A stretch of DNA of 64,000 nt, from positions 1 to 64,000 of the forward strand of contig CAKPZJ010000008.1 in the NCBI GenBank assembly GCA_934204655.1, in the 5' to 3' direction. The notes below the pieces were generated by a model that ran no database searches, was not told the DNA's origin, and saw only the letters and a program-made list of their open reading frames with translations. The position numbers and the translations under genes are program-made. The number at the start of each line of letters is the position of its first letter. The stretch's first letter is position 1. The stretch comes from an uncultured Prevotella sp. Lineage in GTDB: Bacteria > Bacteroidota > Bacteroidia > Bacteroidales > Bacteroidaceae. Positions 62,923 to 64,000 of this stretch are shown piece after piece.

Positions 62923-63638
62923 TACTTGTCTGCTTTGGTTAGATTGCTATACAACGACAGGATGATGTACCAGGCTATAGCAAGGGCTATGCCCAACACC
63001 TGGAACAGCAACAGGAGGGGTATACAGCAGAGAATAAAAATGTACTTGAGCTGATTACCCTGCCAGCCCCAGTGCTTGAACTTGAGGGCGAACATGGGTA
63101 TTTCGGCCACGAGCAGCCAGCAGCTTACAGCCACCATGACCAGCAGGATGGGAAGTCCCCAAGGCGTGCTCTCGATACGGTCGGCACAGCCAATGACAAA
63201 CGCGCCCCAGAAGAGGGCGTTGGCTGGCGTGGGTAAGCCTATGAACCCCATAGCCTGACGCTCGTCCAGATTGAACTTGGCCAACCGGAGGGCCGAGAAA
63301 GCCGCCATGACAAAGGCCACGTAAGGCACCACATCGCGCAGGGGGGCCAGCAGGGCCGGGTACTCGATGATATAAAGTTCATTGAATATGATGGCAGACG
63401 GGGCCACACCAAAGGTGATGTCATCGGCCAGCGAGTCGAGCTCCTTGCCTATGGGCGACGACACATGGAGTAGCCTGGCGCTCATGCCGTCAAAGAAGTC
63501 GAACACGGCACCCATCACTATCCACAGCAGAGCCATCTGGGGATTGCCCGCAAGGGCATAGGTTACGGCTATGCAGCCCGACACCAGGTTGCAGCAGGTG
63601 ATGGTATTTGGGATGTTTCTCTTAATAGCTCGTATCAT
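62922..63638 (-). CDS. pssA: CDP-diacylglycerol--serine O-phosphatidyltransferase
   Basis: PssA makes phosphatidylserine, precursor of phosphatidylethanolamine. The 238-residue membrane protein has the CDP-alcohol phosphotransferase motif, DFFDGMSARLLHVSSPIG followed by KELDSLADDITFG, and about eight helices. It begins with RNIPNTITCCNLVSGCIAV. It lies six bases after psd, whose product acts next in the pathway. Confidence 0.96.
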   Translation of the reverse strand: MIRAIKRNIPNTITCCNLVSGCIAVTYALAGNPQMALLWIVMGAVFDFFDGMSARLLHVSSPIGKELDSLADDITFGVAPSAIIFNELYIIEYPALLAPLRDVVPYVAFVMAAFSALRLAKFNLDERQAMGFIGLPTPANALFWGAFVIGCADRIESTPWGLPILLVMVAVSCWLLVAEIPMFALKFKHWGWQGNQLKYIFILCCIPLLLLFQVLGIALAIAWYIILSLYSNLTKADK

Positions 63639-63644
63639 TATCGG

Positions 63645-64000
63645 TCAATCTTTTAATTTGGCTATCACGGTCTGGTCGCCCGTGGTGGTCTGTCCCATCT
63701 TGACACATATCTCGGTGCCGAGGGGCAGGAAGACATCCACGCGCGACCCGAACTTGATAAAGCCTAAGTGCTCATCAATAAAGCACTCCTCGCCCTCCTT
63801 GGCGTAAGTCACTATACGCCGGGCCACGGCTCCGGCTATCTGCCGGCACAGTATGTCGGTACCCTCGGGGGTAGTTATCATTATATCGGCATGCTCGTTC
63901 TCCTCGCTGGCCTTGGGCAGCCACGCCTTGTGGTAGTTGCCGTTCTGGTGGTGTACAAACTTGACCTTGCCGTCAACCGGGAACCAGTTGGCGTGTACAT
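63645..64000 (-). CDS. psd: Phosphatidylserine decarboxylase proenzyme, partial (C-terminal part)
   Basis: The last 118 residues of Psd, cut by the right window edge. Visible are [40 protein letters not shown], and the autocleavage site [14 protein letters not shown], where the Gly-Ser bond is processed to the pyruvoyl cofactor; FGSR is the form seen in the short Psd-A type. It decarboxylates phosphatidylserine to phosphatidylethanolamine at the membrane. First visible gene of the psd-pssA-DUF4834 operon. Confidence 0.95.
   Translation of the reverse strand, partial: VHANWFPVDGKVKFVHHQNGNYHKAWLPKASEENEHADIMITTPEGTDILCRQIAGAVARRIVTYAKEGEECFIDEHLGFIKFGSRVDVFLPLGTEICVKMGQTTTGDQTVIAKLKD

Overview
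The window looks like chromosome of a Bacteroidales bacterium, most likely Prevotellaceae or a close relative. Upstream regions repeatedly carry the Bacteroidetes promoter pattern TTTG-N19/20-TAnnTTTG, clear Shine-Dalgarno sites are absent, and the gene content is typical of the phylum: carboxypeptidase-regulatory-domain outer-membrane receptors, PorX and PorW-like type IX secretion proteins, DUF3098, DUF4251 and DUF4834 proteins, and a BF0631-type metalloprotease lipoprotein. There are no phage, insertion-sequence or CRISPR structures. The window begins inside a tRNA-Val and ends inside psd.

Layout. 1-2.2 kb: partial tRNA-Val, a gene-poor stretch and an OmpA-family protein. 2.4-10.7 kb: a minus-strand operon guaB > PpiC-type isomerase > SurA-like isomerase > OstA/LptA-like protein > small membrane protein > mutL. 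10.9-17.3 kb: two large outer-membrane receptor-like proteins, the second (plus strand) broken by a frameshift, plus a short possible lipoprotein ORF. 17.2-22.3 kb: a secreted/membrane protein, also apparently frameshifted, after the conserved operon ftsX > DUF3098 > uppP > truB > queA > folK. 22.4-24.4 kb: a plus-strand radical SAM protein and two conserved unknowns. 25.1-29.1 kb: acyltransferase, pyrH, birA, YraN-type nuclease and an Rpn-family nuclease. 29.3-31.5 kb: a GH36 alpha-galactosidase. 32.0-38.8 kb: an RND multidrug efflux operon (MFP > RND > TolC) followed by lpxA. 39.0-43.8 kb: a TonB-C-domain protein, two DUF4251 paralogues and another outer-membrane receptor.

44.2-46.5 kb: a sialidase-fold lipoprotein and thioredoxin (plus strand). 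46.6-54.5 kb: aroA > cysteine-rich small protein > a 1431-residue fusion of a metal ABC permease to a PorW/SprE-like TPR lipoprotein > porX > tsaE. 54.6-55.8 kb: M43-like zinc protease lipoprotein. 56.0-59.1 kb: a copper-type P1B ATPase that appears to lack its nucleotide-binding domain, preceded by a regulator fusing an HMA metal-binding domain to an AraC-type helix-turn-helix. This locus has a promoter-spacer palindrome, 21-bp tandem repeats and a leader made of 64-bp tandem repeats with covarying hairpins. 59.3-60.3 kb: a DUF2975 membrane protein and Xre/YozG-type regulator whose promoter is bracketed by two mirror-image operator-like palindromes. 60.3-64.0 kb: M13 peptidase, then psd > pssA > DUF4834.

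The most unusual material is the copper locus at 56-59 kb, the permease/TPR fusion beside porX, and the twin-operator DUF2975/Xre module. All assignments come from reading the sequence and family knowledge; no database search was run.
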